From contig JAPTYO010000048.1 of assembly GCA_036873135.1 (NCBI GenBank), positions 1-64,000 on the forward strand: a stretch of 64,000 nucleotides of DNA. The letters are read 5' to 3'. This stretch comes from Clarkia xantiana subsp. parviflora. Its lineage: Eukaryota > Streptophyta > Magnoliopsida > Myrtales > Onagraceae. Every line of letters begins with the position of its first letter. Positions within the stretch are counted from its first letter, which is position 1. Under the pieces are notes generated by a model. The model was given only the letters and a program-made list of their open reading frames with translations, was not told the origin of the DNA and made no database searches. The translations under genes were made by a program, and so were the position numbers. Positions 47,587 to 60,587 of this stretch are shown in pieces.

Positions 47587-50500
47587 CTAAACAACAGGTT
47601 CTTTTAAAGGAAAACCAATCTCACAGTACAAACCTTGTAACCAAATGATTTCAGCAACTGCATGCCTCATGCTCCTGTACTCAGCTTCTGCTGAGGAACA
47701 TGATACAACAGGTTGCTTCTTAACCTTCCATGAGACCAAAGAATTTCCAACAAGAACACAATAACCAGTTACTGAGTGCCTAGACTCAACACAATCAGCC
47801 CAATCAGAATCACAAAACACAGTTAATGAAAGGTCACCTTTTGCAGACCAAAAAATTCCCAATTCAGGTTGTTGTTTCAAGTACTTTATAACACGAAGTA
47901 CTGCATCAAAATGTGATTTTTTTTTGGCTTTTGCATAAAACGACTGAGGAGTTGAACTGAAAAAGCAATATCAGGCCTATTAATGCCCAAATATAAAAGT
48001 TTACCGATCATACGTCTATAAATACTAGGATCAGAAAGCAATTCATCATTTAAATTTATTTTGAGGCTCTCATCATATCTTAAAGATGTAAACTTGGCAT
48101 TTTGCTCCATATGAGTATTACTAGGTTTTCTACCCAACATACCAACCTCAGACAGCAGCTCCAAAACGTACTTCCTTTGGCAAAGCACAATGCCTTCAGG
48201 AGACCTTGCATCCTCAATGCCAAGGAAGTACTTTAATTCACCCAGATCTTTCATTCTAAAATTGTTTTGCAAGTTTAGCTTCAGCTCATCAATCAAAACA
48301 GAACTATTACCTGTGATCAATAAATCATCAACATAAACAAGAAGAACAACCACATCCTGCCCACTTCTCTTAGTAAAAAGAGAATAGTCAGGATGACTTT
48401 GTTTATAGCCATTCTGCAACAAGGCATTTGTTAACTTTATATTCCATTGCCTAGAGGCTTGTTTAAGACCATATAGAGATTTGTGTAATATGCAAACTAG
48501 TTTAGAATCAGTTTTGCACAACTCCCCCTGATTACCAAATCCAGAAGGCAAATCCATGAACACCTCCTTATCAAGATCACCTTGAAGAAACGCATTGTAA
48601 ACATCCATTTGGAATAAAGGCCAATTCTGTAAAGCAACAAGAGACAAAACCAATCTAACACTGCTAATTTTTGCAACATGAGAAAAGTTTCACCTTAATC
48701 ATTGCCCTCTTTCTGTTTAAAACCCTTGGCAACTAACCTGACCTTATATCTCTCTAGGGACCCATCAGAGTTATACTTAACACAAAAACTCATTTGCAAC
48801 CAATAGAATTTCTATTAGCTGGCAAAGAAACTAAGGACCAGGTTTTGTTTAATTCCAAAGCATCAATATCCTCTTTCATGACATTTATCTAGTTTTCATC
48901 TTTACAAGCATCATAAAAAGATGATGGTTCATATATTTTATCAAGTGAGCTCAAATAAACCTGATATGCAAGACTGATCCTATCATAGCTCAAACAAGCA
49001 GACAAGAGATGCAGAGTAGAACAGCCAGTGGTCATATCATAGTATTTGGTCCACACAGGAGGCTTAGTGACCCTAACAGATCTTCTAATAGGTTCAGTGA
49101 CAACATTAGGTTCATTAGCATTAAGCACAGAATCATCATCATGAATAGAGTTGTCATCATCATTACCTAAAGAAGGAAGGGACTCACTTACAGATTCATC
49201 AGCACCATCATTTTCATTGCTAGCAAGCTGATCACCATCAATTGGACCTGCTGGAACATCAGCATCATTCTCATTAGTCAACTCAACACCAAATACATCA
49301 GAATTGGATTCATCATTTGTTCCTGCAAGAGGTATGCCACGATTAGCAACCGTTTGAATCAAATTTGTATCCATCTTTCTGAAAGGAAAAAAAGACTCAA
49401 GAAATATCACATCCATGCTGACAAAGAAGGTTTTTGAGGTCAAATTATAGAGCTTGTATCCTTTCTGAGTTATTAAATAACCCATTAAAACAGATGGAAT
49501 AGCTCTAGGAGCAAACTTGTCACTAACAGGTAATACCTTGGCATAACATAAACATCCAAAGGTTCTTAAATGATCCAATTTTGGTGGTTTGTTATACAGC
49601 AATTCGTAAGGACACTTAACCTCAGTGGGTAACAGATTTATCAAGTAACATGAAGTTAATATGCATTCACCCCAAAATTTGTCTGGCATGCCACTTTGGA
49701 ATTTAATAGCTCTGGCAACTTCTAATAAGTGCCCGTGTTTTCTTTCAACAACACCATTTTGTTGGGGTGTATATGCACATGAAATTTCATGTATAATTCC
49801 ATTTTTCTGAAATAAGGAATTGCAATGTTCATTAAAAAACTCACCACCATTGTCAGATCTCACCTTTTTTATTCTGGTATTGAATTGATTTTCAACTAAA
49901 GGCAAAAAAATGCTGCAAAATGAAAATCACATCAGATTTCAAATTTAGCAAATAAACCCAAGTAATTCTGCTGAAATCATCCACAATGGTGAGAAAATAT
50001 ATTTTATTATCATGAGTCGTTTTATGATAAGGACCCCAAACATCCAAATGTAACAATTCAAAAGATTTGCTAGTAACAGACTCACTTATGGGAAAATGCA
50101 GTCTATGCTGCTTGGCTAAAAGAAAAATACTGCAATCAGTTACAACTTTATTTTTGGAAATAACAGAACCAAGAACACCTAACTTGTTCAAAACATGAAA
50201 ATGAGTATGTCCTAAACGATTATGCCAAAGGTCTATAAGTGGATGGTTGGTGGAGGTTTGAAGAGCTACAGAGGACTGATAAGCTTTGAAAAAGTATAAC
50301 CCTGCAGCTTCATGACCACTCCCCAACACCATTCCACTGAAGAGATCCTGCAAAATGACAGATTTAGGATAAAATACTACTGAACAAGATAGGTCTTTGG
50401 TTAACTTCCCAACAGAAATAAGATGAAATTTGAAATCAGACAAATACAAGGCATCAGTAAGTACTTTTTCATGTCCAAATTTATATTTTCCAATTCCAGC

Positions 50501-50596
50501 AACTTTGGAGAAAATACCATTTGGCAGTTGAACTTGAGAATTACCAGGTTTAATATCATAAAGCCAATCAGACTTATAAGTCATATGATGTGTTTC
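47587..50596 (-). pseudogene. Copia2 pol (broken)
   Basis: Protease remainder and GAG-pre-integrase (LWHNRLGHTHFHVLNKLG), the integrase core (LHLDVWGPYHKTTHDNKIYF, KKVRSDNGGEFFNEHC, YTPQQNGVVERKHGHLLEVA), RT (YNAFLQGDLDKEVFMDLPSG, YGLKQASRQWN, LLVYVDDLLITGN) and RNase H (VFCDSDWADCVESRHSVTGY, SSAEAEYRSM). Frame breaks lie near 49900, between 48889 and 48653 (N-terminal RT has stops), and near 47883. Confidence 0.9.
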
Positions 50597-51822
50597 TCAT
50601 GTATCTAAGATCCAATTTGAACTATTTTCAAAAGAGGAATTAAAGCATTTCATACCTGCAGCAGTGGAAGCAACATTGGCACGAGCAGCACCATCAAAAT
50701 CAGACTTCTGGGACCTCACCATAGAGCGAGCAAGGTGCTCAAGCTGTTTAGAAGTAACCATTAAAGGTTGGTTCCTGGGCAGCTCTAAAGGGGTTGCACT
50801 GACACTGCCTCCACCATCAGAGTTACCTCCCAGATATCCCTCCACAGTTCCATAAACAGCAGAATTTGCTTGAGGAGTCTTGTTCTGATTCTGATTTCCA
50901 CGAAACTTCCAACCAGGCGGATATCCTTTCCTCTTGAAGCAATGGTCATAATCATGACCTCTGTTCTTGCAGTATTCACAAAACAGATTCAGGTTCCTTT
51001 TCTGGCCTCTGGATTTACTTCCAGCATCAGCAACATTTGAAGTCTTAGTGTCAACAACATTGTTAGCTATGGAATTTCCAGAAAGGCTCCTCTGATTCTC
51101 TTCTTGGATAAGAATGGAATAAGTCTGGGAAACTGTTGGCAGTGACTCTCTCATGACAAGATTAGTACGAACATTAGCATAGGAGTCATTCAGGCCATTA
51201 AGGAATTGAAAAAGTTTCAAGTTGTTTGCATGAACAATGTGTTTCTGAAATTCTTGGCAACCACAGTTAGGAAGGTTACAAATAGCATCGATCTCTTCCC
51301 ACATGGTCCTAAGCTTGGCAAAATAGTTTGAAATATAATCCACACCCTATTGAGCAAACAAATGTCACGATGAAGTTGAAAAATTCTGGAACCATTTACT
51401 TTGTGCAGTCTCTCCTTAAGATCATTCCAAACTGAGAGGGCACTTTCAGTGTAAATGTTTCCAGACATGAGCTCTCTGGATACATAATTCATAATCCAGG
51501 CAAGGACAAAAGCGTTGCATCGTTCCCACAGATCATGTAAACTAGGACCGAAATTCTCTTTCTTACAGGAACCAGTCACAAAACCAAGTTTGTTTTTGAA
51601 AATTAAACAGATTCTCATTGCCTTGCTCCAGAAACCATAATCATCAGCACATGTCAGTTTTTCAGAGACAAGTGAAAGTCCAGCAGAATCAGATGAATGT
51701 AAGTAGAGAGGGTGGTTATGATCCAGCTTAGGCATTGCTTCCACAACAGGATTTGTTGGAGCAATGACGTTATAGTTTCCACCAGTCTCAGTAGGAGGAT
51801 CAGTTTTCGAAGGATCATACAT
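50597..51822 (-). pseudogene. Copia2 gag (frameshifted)
   Basis: ATG at 51822 (MYDPSKTDPPTETGG). It has SDSAGLSLVSEKLTCADDYG, WERCNAFVLAWIMNYVSREL and LSVWNDLKERLHKVNGSRIF, all copia gag segments. A frameshift near 51343 separates this from the second half, which carries the CCHC knuckle CEYCKNRGHDYDHC and a Gly/Asn-rich tail. The frame stops at WILDT, where TGA replaces the glycine codon of the protease DTG motif. Confidence 0.87.
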
Positions 51823-52354
51823 CGCAAAAAGCCAGCAAAAGATAGATCGTAGACAGAAAATAGGTAGATCTACAAATAGCAAAGGCGATGAACTGATCAA
51901 TATTTGATAAATCAACAGATCCTCACAAAAAATTCATACATCATCGGAGAAAGGTCATAAAAACACAGATCTCCTCAAGAAAAGAGCATGCATATACTTC
52001 AAAGACTAAGATCTTAATCATCCAATGCATGCATTTAAAAAATAACAATCGCGAACACAAAAAGATTAAAAAAAAAATCAGTAATCGGAAGCGCTAAAGA
52101 CATCAAATCTGATCTCGGATTTCATAGAGAGAAGAAAGACGATTAACAGGTTCGCAAAACGGAAGAAATCTGAGGTCGGATAAAACGTCAAAGAAAGGTA
52201 AGAGAGAAAACTGTAAAGGACGAAGTTCGCGTTCTTCTTCGAGAAAAGACGAGCAGTCGCAAGGCCAAGAAAGGCTGGAACGAAGAGCGAATCGCAGCGA
52301 GATGAAGGATCGAACCACAGTGAAGCGAATTAGAGCTTTAAAGCTCTGATACCA

Positions 52355-52610
52355 TGTGAAGTTTTGGTCACGGAGCAAACCCTAGCAGAGCAAAGAAAAT
52401 GAGACGAGAATTAGGGTCACCGGAACAGTTCCTTCAACTGGTGTTCCTCTCCCTTAAATAAAAAACCCTACCAGAAATATTCAAGATTACACCCCTTAGT
52501 TTGTAAATGAAGGAACTCAGGACAAAATAATTAAACAAGCTACAAATTAGTAAAAATTCCAGATTGAAAAGTAAACAGGCCTCAAACAACCATGTGCCAG
52601 AACCAAATAC
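52355..52610 (-). repeat. Copia2 5' LTR, outer end truncated
   Basis: Begins TGTGAAGTTTTGG next to the primer site and matches the left LTR until CCAGAACCAAATA, after which the sequences part. Confidence 0.85.
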
Positions 52611-53346
52611 ACTAACTTACAAGAACCTAACCAACCCAATCCACAGTAAAGATTTGATTAAAGGATTTATTGTCAAACCGCCCCCAAAGACTTGTATTTC
52701 GAAACCATCAAAACAGAAAGAAGTTTATTTATTTATTTAGTCATTTACCGATGAGCTTGACTTGTCCATAATAATGGGGGTAGTGATTCAACATCTGTTG
52801 CATGATGGGGTGTATGGCTTGGCTCACATTGATGTAATAAATTCATCCTCCAGATAGCCTGCTACCACTAGGGATGGCAAATATGGGTCAAAACCCGCGG
52901 TTTTAACCCTCATTCATATCTGTACCGCCTAAATTTTACACAATCCATATCTGTACCATATCCATGTGAAATTATATGAATCACCCGCATCCACAACACT
53001 TTACAAAATGGATCACCCGCTGTTACCCGCACCGCACCGCAAAATATTTTATTTTAGTCCCTTAAAATGCAAAAAAAAAAAAAAAAAAAAAATTGTCATA
53101 TTAATCTTATAAAGTTTAAAATACATATTTCAATCTCAAAAGTCCAAAATATATTTATTTTGATTGTCATATTGATCTTATATAGAGTTTAAAATACATA
53201 TTTCAATCTCAAAAGTCCAAAATCACTAAATAAGAGAAACAACTCACATCCCCTAAATTCTAATTAAGCAATTTGAGGGTTTAGCAACATATTAATTCTC
53301 CACAACCTCCAATCCAGTACACATGCTATCTCTTACACAAGAGTAT

Positions 53347-53572
53347 TGAAGATATAGTGTTAGCACATTAAAGCCTATGTTTACACCTGTGTTTACACTA
53401 TTTACTCCTATGCTTACATCTATGCTAGCACTAGTTAGTTATGTGAGTTAGCAGCCTATATATAGCAACTCTAATACATCTGTAATAATTGATCGAGATT
53501 AATCCAATATAACAGTATTCCAGTTTCTCTCTTTCACCTTCTCTCTCAATCTTGATCTCTATCCATTGTACA
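53347..53572 (+). repeat. Copia3 5' LTR
   Basis: Contains CCTATATATAGCAAC, a likely TATA region, about 110 bp into the LTR. It has an 11-bp insertion relative to the 3' LTR in the TTTACACC-type direct repeats. Confidence 0.92.
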
Positions 53573-53784
53573 TGGTATCAGAGCATATTTTGCTTCTGCA
53601 ATTCATTCTGCCGCTGCAAATCAAGAATGAAGTTGATTCTTGTTTTCGTTTGATCTGAGCTACGTATCTTGCTTCTGCAAATCAAGAACGTGATTGATTC
53701 TTGATTTCGATTTCTGATTCAATTTGTGATTTCGCGGTTTCATCAGCCTACCTCTTCGTTTTCAAGCTTGCTGAAATTCAATCA

Positions 53785-54960
53785 ATGGCGAATGTTACTG
53801 ATGTTGCAGATGATCCCTTCTATTTGCACCCGGAGGACACCACCGGTCATCTCTTGATTCCGTTTCAGCTACAAGGTTCATCCAATTATCATGTGTGGAG
53901 CACTTCAATCAAAGAAGGCCTGCTTGTTAAGAATAAGTTGTGCTTCATAGAAGGAACTTGCACGCGTCAATCAGTGCCAGTGGCTCAGCGAATCAAATGG
54001 GATAAGGCTAATGAGATACTAAAGGCTTGGCTACGTAACACGGTTGCTAAAGATTTGGTCAGTGGACTAGTATACAATCCTACAGCAGAATCGATATGGA
54101 ACGATATGCGTGAAATGTTTGGAAAAGTTTATGGGACTCAAATTTTTCAGCTAACCAGATATATCACACGACTCAAGGTACTCTTTCAATTACTGAGTTC
54201 TTTGCTAAGATGAAGCAGTTTTGGGATCCTTAGCTGCTATTGATGATATGGTGTTAGAATGTGCCAATGATGTTGCATCAGTCAATGCTAACAAAGAAAA
54301 GCAGAAGATCATGGCGTTTCTTCTAGGTCTAAATGAGACTTATGCCAACATTAGAAGCAATCTGCTTATGAGGCAGCCATTACCAAGTTTGAGTGTAGTT
54401 TTTTCAATTCTTTTACAAGAAGAGAGTCAACGATATATCTCTGGTGCATTTGGTGATAATCTGATTGATAGCAGCACAACTTTGTATTCAGCTGGTAACA
54501 GTTCTCGTTCAAATGGAAATTATTCTCGTTCTAATGGAGGTTATCCTCGTTCAAGCAATTATAATGGATCAGCTGATTCTTTCAAAGGGAGAGTGGACAA
54601 TGGATCAGTGAATTCTTTCAAGGGGAGAGTGGACAAGTCAGGATGGCTTTGTTCATTTTATGGTAAGAGAGGTCACAAGATGGATACGTGCCGGTCGAAG
54701 AATGGGGTTCCTGAGAATATGAAAAGGAAGTGGGCAACAGCAAATGGAGTTTTTGAGGATGAAGGGAATTCAAATGAGGAAGATAACAATGCAATTGAGC
54801 ATGTTGTTGCTGGAGATAAGAGAATTGTTCATGGCACAGTTGAAAAAAGGATTCTTCATTCTGGTGTTGACAAGAGAGTGCTTCATGTTGCAGCAGAAAA
54901 TGTAGTCAGATCAGATCCTTTGCAGTATGTGGATGATCAGTCTGATTTCCAAGTTAATAT
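53785..54960 (+). pseudogene. Copia3 gag (frameshifted)
   Basis: ATG at 53785 (MANVTDVADDPFYLHPEDTT). UBN2-type gag with QLQGSSNYHVWSTSIKEGLL and TAESIWNDMREMFGKVYGTQ. A frameshift lies near 54180-54220. The second frame has LPSLSVVFSILLQEESQRYI and a nucleocapsid knuckle in which the second zinc ligand is Tyr (CSFYGKRGHKMDTC), so the CCHC site is broken. A duplicated SFKGRVD segment and KRI(V/L)H-type repeats precede the protease. Confidence 0.85.
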
Positions 54961-57955
54961 GCCAGGTAATTCATTTACTGAAACTATTACTTGGATTATC
55001 GATTCAGGAGCAACCAATCATATTACACATCAGAAACTTTGGCTTCATGATCTGAAAGTCAATAATAGCAGTTCTCAGTTTGTGTATCTACCTAATGGTA
55101 ACAAGTGTAGAGTGACTCATTTAGGTTCTTGTTACATTACACCTACCTACTGCTTGACTGATGTACTGCTCGTACCTGACTTCAAGTTTAATCTCATATC
55201 TGTTTCTAAGCTGCCACATCAGTTGAATTGTAGAGTTGTATTCACATCTGATGATGTTTCTCTTCAGGACCTCTCAAGTGGGAGGATTATGAAGATTGGT
55301 GAGAAAAGGAAAGAGTTGTATGTTTTGAGAGCCTCTCGGTAAGTTTATCTCAGTCAAGTTCAATTACTGCTGCAGCTGTTAACACATTGAATAAAGCTGA
55401 TTTTTGGATTTGGCATCAGCATTTAGGACATGTTTCAGTTAGTCAAATAAGACATATTCAGGGTTTATCTTTCAGTCATTCAAATGATTGTATTAAACAG
55501 TGCACCGTATGTTCAATGGCTAAGCAAACTCGTCTTCCTTTCCCCACAAGTGATTCTCATGCATCTAATCCATTTTATTTGATTCATTTGGACTTATGGG
55601 GTCCATACAGGGTTCAAACCATACGAGGTTATCAATATTTTTTTACTGTACTAGATGACAATTCTAGGACTACTTGGGTATTCTTGCTGAGGAACAAGAG
55701 TGAAGCTGCTCTTCATATAATGAATTTTATTGACATGGTCAGAAATCAGTTTGGGGCATTCATTAAAGTCATTTGAAGTGACAATGGAATTGAATTTGTC
55801 AATTCGATATGCAAGTCACTTTTTCAGAAGTTAGGCATTGAGCATCAAACCAGCTGTCTTTACTCTCCTCAACAAAATGGAAGAGTAGAACGCAAGCATC
55901 GTCACTTACTCAATGTTGCACGAGCAATTAGATTTCAAGCATCTATTCCAATAAAATACAGGGTTACTGCATTTTGGCAGCATGCCATTTGATTTCCATC
56001 TTCTGTTCTCAAAGATAACAAATCCCCTTTTGAGATATTATATAAGAAGAAATCAGCTTTAGAGCACCTCAGGGTCATTGGATGTTTATGCTTTGCAACA
56101 ATATTGAACAACTCAGATAAGTTTAGTCTCAGGTCTGATCCTGCTATATTCATGGGTTATTCCTTGACTCAAAAAGGATATCTGGTCATGAATTTGTCTG
56201 ATTCAGTATTTCATGTTAGTCGTGATGTATATTTTCTTGAAGACAAGTTCCCTTTCTCAATGACAAAAGAGAACTTGAGGAAGTTGATTCCATCTTTTCA
56301 GTCTACTGATAATTTCTGATTCAGACATTCAGTTGAATCCTTCAAATCCAATTTTGTTGGAAGAGCAGCCTAATCAAGCTTCTGCACCTATTATCAGAAG
56401 AAGTACTAGACAAACTCAGCAGTCTTCTCGATTAAGGGACTTCATTGTTCCTCCTATTCCTGGTTCTAGGGTTATCTCAAATACTGTTCATGGAATTGAA
56501 AAGGTGATTTCATATGCTCATCTCTCTCCACACTTTCAGTGTTATTTGACTTCTTCTGCCAAAGAGAAAGAGCCCTCAACTTACAAACAGGCTGCAAAGG
56601 ATATCAAATGGATAGAAGCAATGAAAGCTGAGATTAAAGCCTTGCAAGATAATGATACTTGGACCATAGTTGATTTGCCACCTGATAAGACAGCAATTGG
56701 TTGCAAATGGGTCTTTAGAATCAAGTATAACTCTGATGGTTCTATTGAAAGATACAAAGCTCGATTAGTGGCCAAGGGATTCGCTCAAATTGAAGGGACA
56801 GATTATACAGAGACTTTCTCACCAGTGGTTAAAATGACTACTGTGAGAGTACTCTTAGCCATTGCACCAGCAAAGTCCTGGAATCTGATACACATGGATG
56901 TCAATAATGCATTTCTTCAAGGAGATTTGCTTGAGGAAGTGTATATGGACATACCACAAGGGTTTGAGGGTTCTAAGTCAGAGTTAGGATCAGCTAGACG
57001 TGTTTGCAAGTTGACAAAATCATTGTATGGGCTTAAAAAAGCCTCAAGACAGTGGAATATAAAGCTGACACGGACCCTTATACGCAATGGATACACTCAG
57101 AGTATCTCAAGGAAAAGAGACAACGTTCCTACTGATTTACGTAGATGATCTTTTGATTACTGGGTCATGTTCTACTCTGATTGCTCAACTGAAGTCTATG
57201 CTGCAAAATCACTTCAAGTTGAAGGATTTTGGTAATCTGAGATATTTCTTGGGTCTTGAGATAGCAAGATCATCTACAGGTTTGGTTATTAATCAACGCA
57301 AGTATGCATTGGAGCTAATCACTGATGCAGGTCTAGGAGCTGCTAAACCATTTGAAACCCCAATGGACTTCAATATCAAACTCACGACTGAGGAATATGA
57401 CAAAGCACCCAACAGAAATTCTGGAGATTTTCTATTGCAAGATGTAGGGTTATATAGGAGACTAATTGGTAAGTTGCTATACTTAACCATGAAACGTCCA
57501 GATATTTCTTTCTCAGTCCAAAGACTCAGTCAATTTTTTGACAATCCTAAGGAGTCTCATTATGCTGCTGCTATACGAGTTATCAAATACATAAAACAGA
57601 GTCCTGGACAGGGTTTGATGTTTCCAACTCTCATTGTATTGTGATTCTGATTGGGCTTCATGTCCTTTCAGTAAGAAATCTCTGAGTACATACTGTGTAA
57701 GACTTGGAAATCACACAGTGGGATGGAAAGTAAAGAAGCAAGACACGGTCTCTTTGTCAAGTGCTGAGGCTGAATATATAAATGTCTTAGAGTTGCTGTT
57801 GCTAAAGCTCTTTGGGTTAGTAGATTGTTAAAAGAGCTCTGATTCAGACTTTGTTACCAGTATCAATCTATACTGACAGTGAATCAGCAATCAAAATGAC
57901 AAGGAATCCTGTCTTTTACGAACGGACAAAGCATATTGAACTAGATTGTCACTTT

Positions 57956-60202
57956 CACTACAAAAAAACATATTTTTAGTGATGAATATTTTGTGACCAT
58001 AATATAGTTAGTCACTAAAATTTAATCTCTTTAGTAGCTACATATGAATTTAGTCACAAATTATATATTCGTGAAACTATTTAGTGATGAACTAATATTT
58101 AGTTGCTAATCACAACCAATTTGTGTCCAAAGCAAAGTGAAACATGTATGTATTAGATAAACACATGGCGATAATTGAAAGTTTTAGTTACTAAATATTA
58201 GTTTGGACAGGTACCACTGCTAAATATAATACGTGTTGATTTTCATCTAGTTAGAAAATTGTAAATAATGTTTAAATATTAGTTCGTTTTATTCCTACCA
58301 TTCGATATGTGTATATTACACCATTTTGTTTTCTTATCAAATATTTAAAATTAGTTGAATTTAAGTTGATAATTTTATTAATTTTCACAAATATTATAGG
58401 GCATTTATAACTATGGTTTGGAGAAATAGTTTCTATTTTGCAAAAAAAAAAAAAAAAAGTATCTAACTATAACTATTCTCTAAGCAATAATAATATAGTT
58501 TATCATTTTTTATGTATTTTATGATATAGTAATTATAGTTATTTAGTAGTAGAGGAATATATTTGAAAAAGAAAAAAAAGTGCTACTAATAAACAAGTAA
58601 TTAATTAATAGAAAATAAGTTATTATTATTATTTTGGCCGAACATAAGATAAATTACAAATTAGCTAGCAATTAAATATATAAAATAAATAAAAACTGTT
58701 TTTTATTCCTTAGATGATTGACCAGTCCATCTTTATCTCACGGTTAATAATAATCTGACCTAAATTTTTCCTTAAATATCTCAAATAACTGTTATTATAG
58801 TTATCTCAATTATTCAATCTCCCTTAAATTTCTCACAAATCTCGTGATAAGTGGGAGGCCATCGCACAAGATGGGAGCTCCCTAGCAGTTGAAGTCTCCA
58901 TCTATTCCATATGCATGTGTAAGTGAAAGCTCTTTTCATCTTCCTTAAAACACTAGAATCTCTAGTTGATCTTCATCAATCTCCTCCAGCCACCATGCGT
59001 TTTTGTAGTTCCCTCTTTTTCCTCTCTAAATTTCTCGATCAATCTATCTAAGAATTCAATTTTGAGGGTGCATACATTGGAATTTATATAATTGGAAGTT
59101 GGTGGTAGTAACAGTCACTGGCTTCCGCAGTACCTCCGTAGGTAATATTTTCGGTTCTCTCTATCCCTTGGATCCCGACGTGATCTATCTAGCATATCTA
59201 AGTATTAATTTGAATAAAAACCGCCATGGATACAAAATTGATTGTCGAATATCTCATGTCGGGTTTCACGACTACCATGCGTGTCATCGTCGTCATGTTC
59301 TTCATTGTTTTGCAGGATTCTATCGGAGTAAGATGCATATGAATTCAGGAGAGACATATAGAATCATTTATACTTATTGACAATGTCGCCTACTTCCTTA
59401 ACATGTGTATATTCTATCAAAATAATTTTGCATATATTTTGTACCATTATTTGGAGTTATATGTTGTAAGATTATCTATGAGATCTTATTTAGGAGTTGT
59501 CTCTTATTAATGTACATAATTTTATACATGTAATTATATTGATATATAATAATTATGAATACTCCAATGTAGGAAGTATGTTGATATGGTTTTAATTGAG
59601 AGTAATTTGTAAACCATTCACTCTTTAATATTTTATTTTATTAGTTTTAATTAGAAAACTAATAAATAAAAAACACATAAATAATATATTTTTTTAAAAT
59701 TATATAGAAATATGTATTGCTTCGATCATTAATATACCACCAGCAGTTTTGGTCTAGTGGTTGAGAGCGCTGACTCTCATGTGGTTTGGCTCCGAGGTCA
59801 CGAGTTCGAATCCCCCCCAGCGACTTGATTAAAATCATTTCCTGGGGTCTCAACGGGGCCAGTGCATTCGCCGGTTGTTCATAAGTATGATATGCTCGCA
59901 AACGAATACGAAAGTCCGGACATTACGTAACGGGATGGGCATAGGGTTGCCACTACTAGCCCATTACTTTTATTTACCATCATTAATATCATAATTAATG
60001 ATTAGTGACTCTTTGGCGTAGTCACAAATTCCTGCTTTATTTAGTGGCTAGTTTTTCACTTGGTCACTATTTCATTTAGCAACTTTATCTACTGTGACCA
60101 CACTGTGACAAACATTTTTTTGGTCACTGATTTATTATGTGACTGTTTTGCGGTCTTTTGTGACCTTTCTAGTAGCCACAAAAAACATGTCCTGGTGTAG
60201 TG
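57956..60202. mobile_element. Non-autonomous CACTA element, 2.25 kb, inside Copia3
   Basis: Starts CACTACAAAAAAACA and ends TGTCCTGGTGTAGTG, with a 3-bp TTT duplication at 57953-57955 and 60203-60205. Subterminal regions have many copies of TTAGTCAC/AGTGACTA-like motifs in both orientations, as in En/Spm elements. The RNase H frame of Copia3 resumes directly after it. No TNPA/TNPD coding was seen. The interior (about 58850-59380) is less AT-rich and may be captured host sequence; a 93-codon open frame at 59099 matches nothing I know. Confidence 0.9.
59736..59978 (+). mobile_element. tRNA-derived SINE, full length (243 bp), inside CACTA
   Basis: A pol III A box TGGTCTAGTGG at 59750-59760 and B box AGTTCGAATCC at 59803-59813 lie in a tRNA-like head, followed by an unrelated body and a TTTTATTTACC end. 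An exact 11-bp target duplication ATCATTAATAT flanks it (59725-59735 and 59979-59989). The body and tail recur in the truncated copy at 37252. It is not a functional tRNA gene. Confidence 0.92.
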
Positions 60203-60374
60203 TTTACTAGACACCATTTGTAAATTTGTGCTGTTGTTTACATAGCTTCGAAGAATCAACTGGCTGATTTACTAACTAAAGCGTTAGTTAAACAACAACT
60301 TATAGCTATGCTGAAGCATTATGGGATCAAAGATGTCTTCAGGGAAGAAAAAGAAGAAGAAGGGAATGAGGGAA

Positions 60375-60587
60375 TGAAGATATAGTGTTAGCACATTAAA
60401 GCCTATGTTTACACCTATGTTTACACCTATGCTTACATCTATGTTAGCACTAGTTAGTTATGTGAGTTAGCAGCCTATATATAGCAACTCTAATACATCT
60501 GTAATACTTGATCGAGATTAATCCAATATAACAGTATTCCAGTTTCTCTCTTTCACCTTCTCAATCTTGATCTCGATCCACTGTACA
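60375..60587 (+). repeat. Copia3 3' LTR
   Basis: Preceded by a purine-rich stretch (GAAGAAAAAGAAGAAGAAGG region) that serves as polypurine tract. It is directly followed by the AGTAT duplicate and hAT sequence. Confidence 0.92.

Larger units (their letters stand above)
47031..52610 (-). mobile_element. Copia2: Ty1/copia retrotransposon, minus strand
   Basis: LTRs at 47031-47336 and about 52355-52610. The complement of the Met-tRNA primer site, GCTCTGATACCA, is at 52343-52354, beside the right LTR, which is the 5' LTR. The polypurine tract complement (CTCCCCTTC) follows the left LTR. Gag, protease, integrase, RT and RNase H run right to left. The right LTR lacks the last 40-50 bp seen in the left one, and no clean target duplication is found, so its outer end may be deleted. 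Stops and frameshifts make it non-autonomous. Confidence 0.93.
54961..60374 (+). pseudogene. Copia3 pol (broken, split by CACTA)
   Basis: Protease WIIDSGATNHITHQ with catalytic DSG. GAG-pre-integrase WHQHLGHVSVSQIRHIQ with CTVCSMAKQ. Integrase LDLWGPYRVQTIRGYQYFFT, interrupted by TGA at 55774-55776, then YSPQQNGRVERKHRHL. RT 56333-57148 (WIEAMKAEIKALQDNDTWTI, HMDVNNAFLQGDLLEEVYMD, YGLKKASRQWN), then a deletion or frameshift near 57100, then LLIYVDDLLITGS at about 57126-57165. RNase H (DSDWASCPFSKKSLSTYCVR, SLSSAEAEYINV) is cut by the CACTA element at 57956 and resumes at 60206 with NQLADLLTKALVKQQ. Confidence 0.9.
53347..60587 (+). mobile_element. Copia3: Ty1/copia retrotransposon inside the hAT element
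   Basis: LTRs 53347-53572 (226 bp) and 60375-60587 (213 bp), starting TGAAGATATAG and ending TGTACA. Exact target duplication AGTAT at 53342-53346 and 60588-60592. Primer site TGGTATCAGAGC at 53573-53584. The LTRs differ by about five substitutions plus two short indels (my count by eye). A CACTA element interrupts RNase H at 57956. Gag and pol carry frameshifts and stops. Confidence 0.95.

Noticed and set aside
59740..59820. Functional tRNA gene
   Set aside because: A and B boxes are present, but the sequence is joined to a SINE body and tail, has exact 11-bp target duplicates and its body recurs at 37252.
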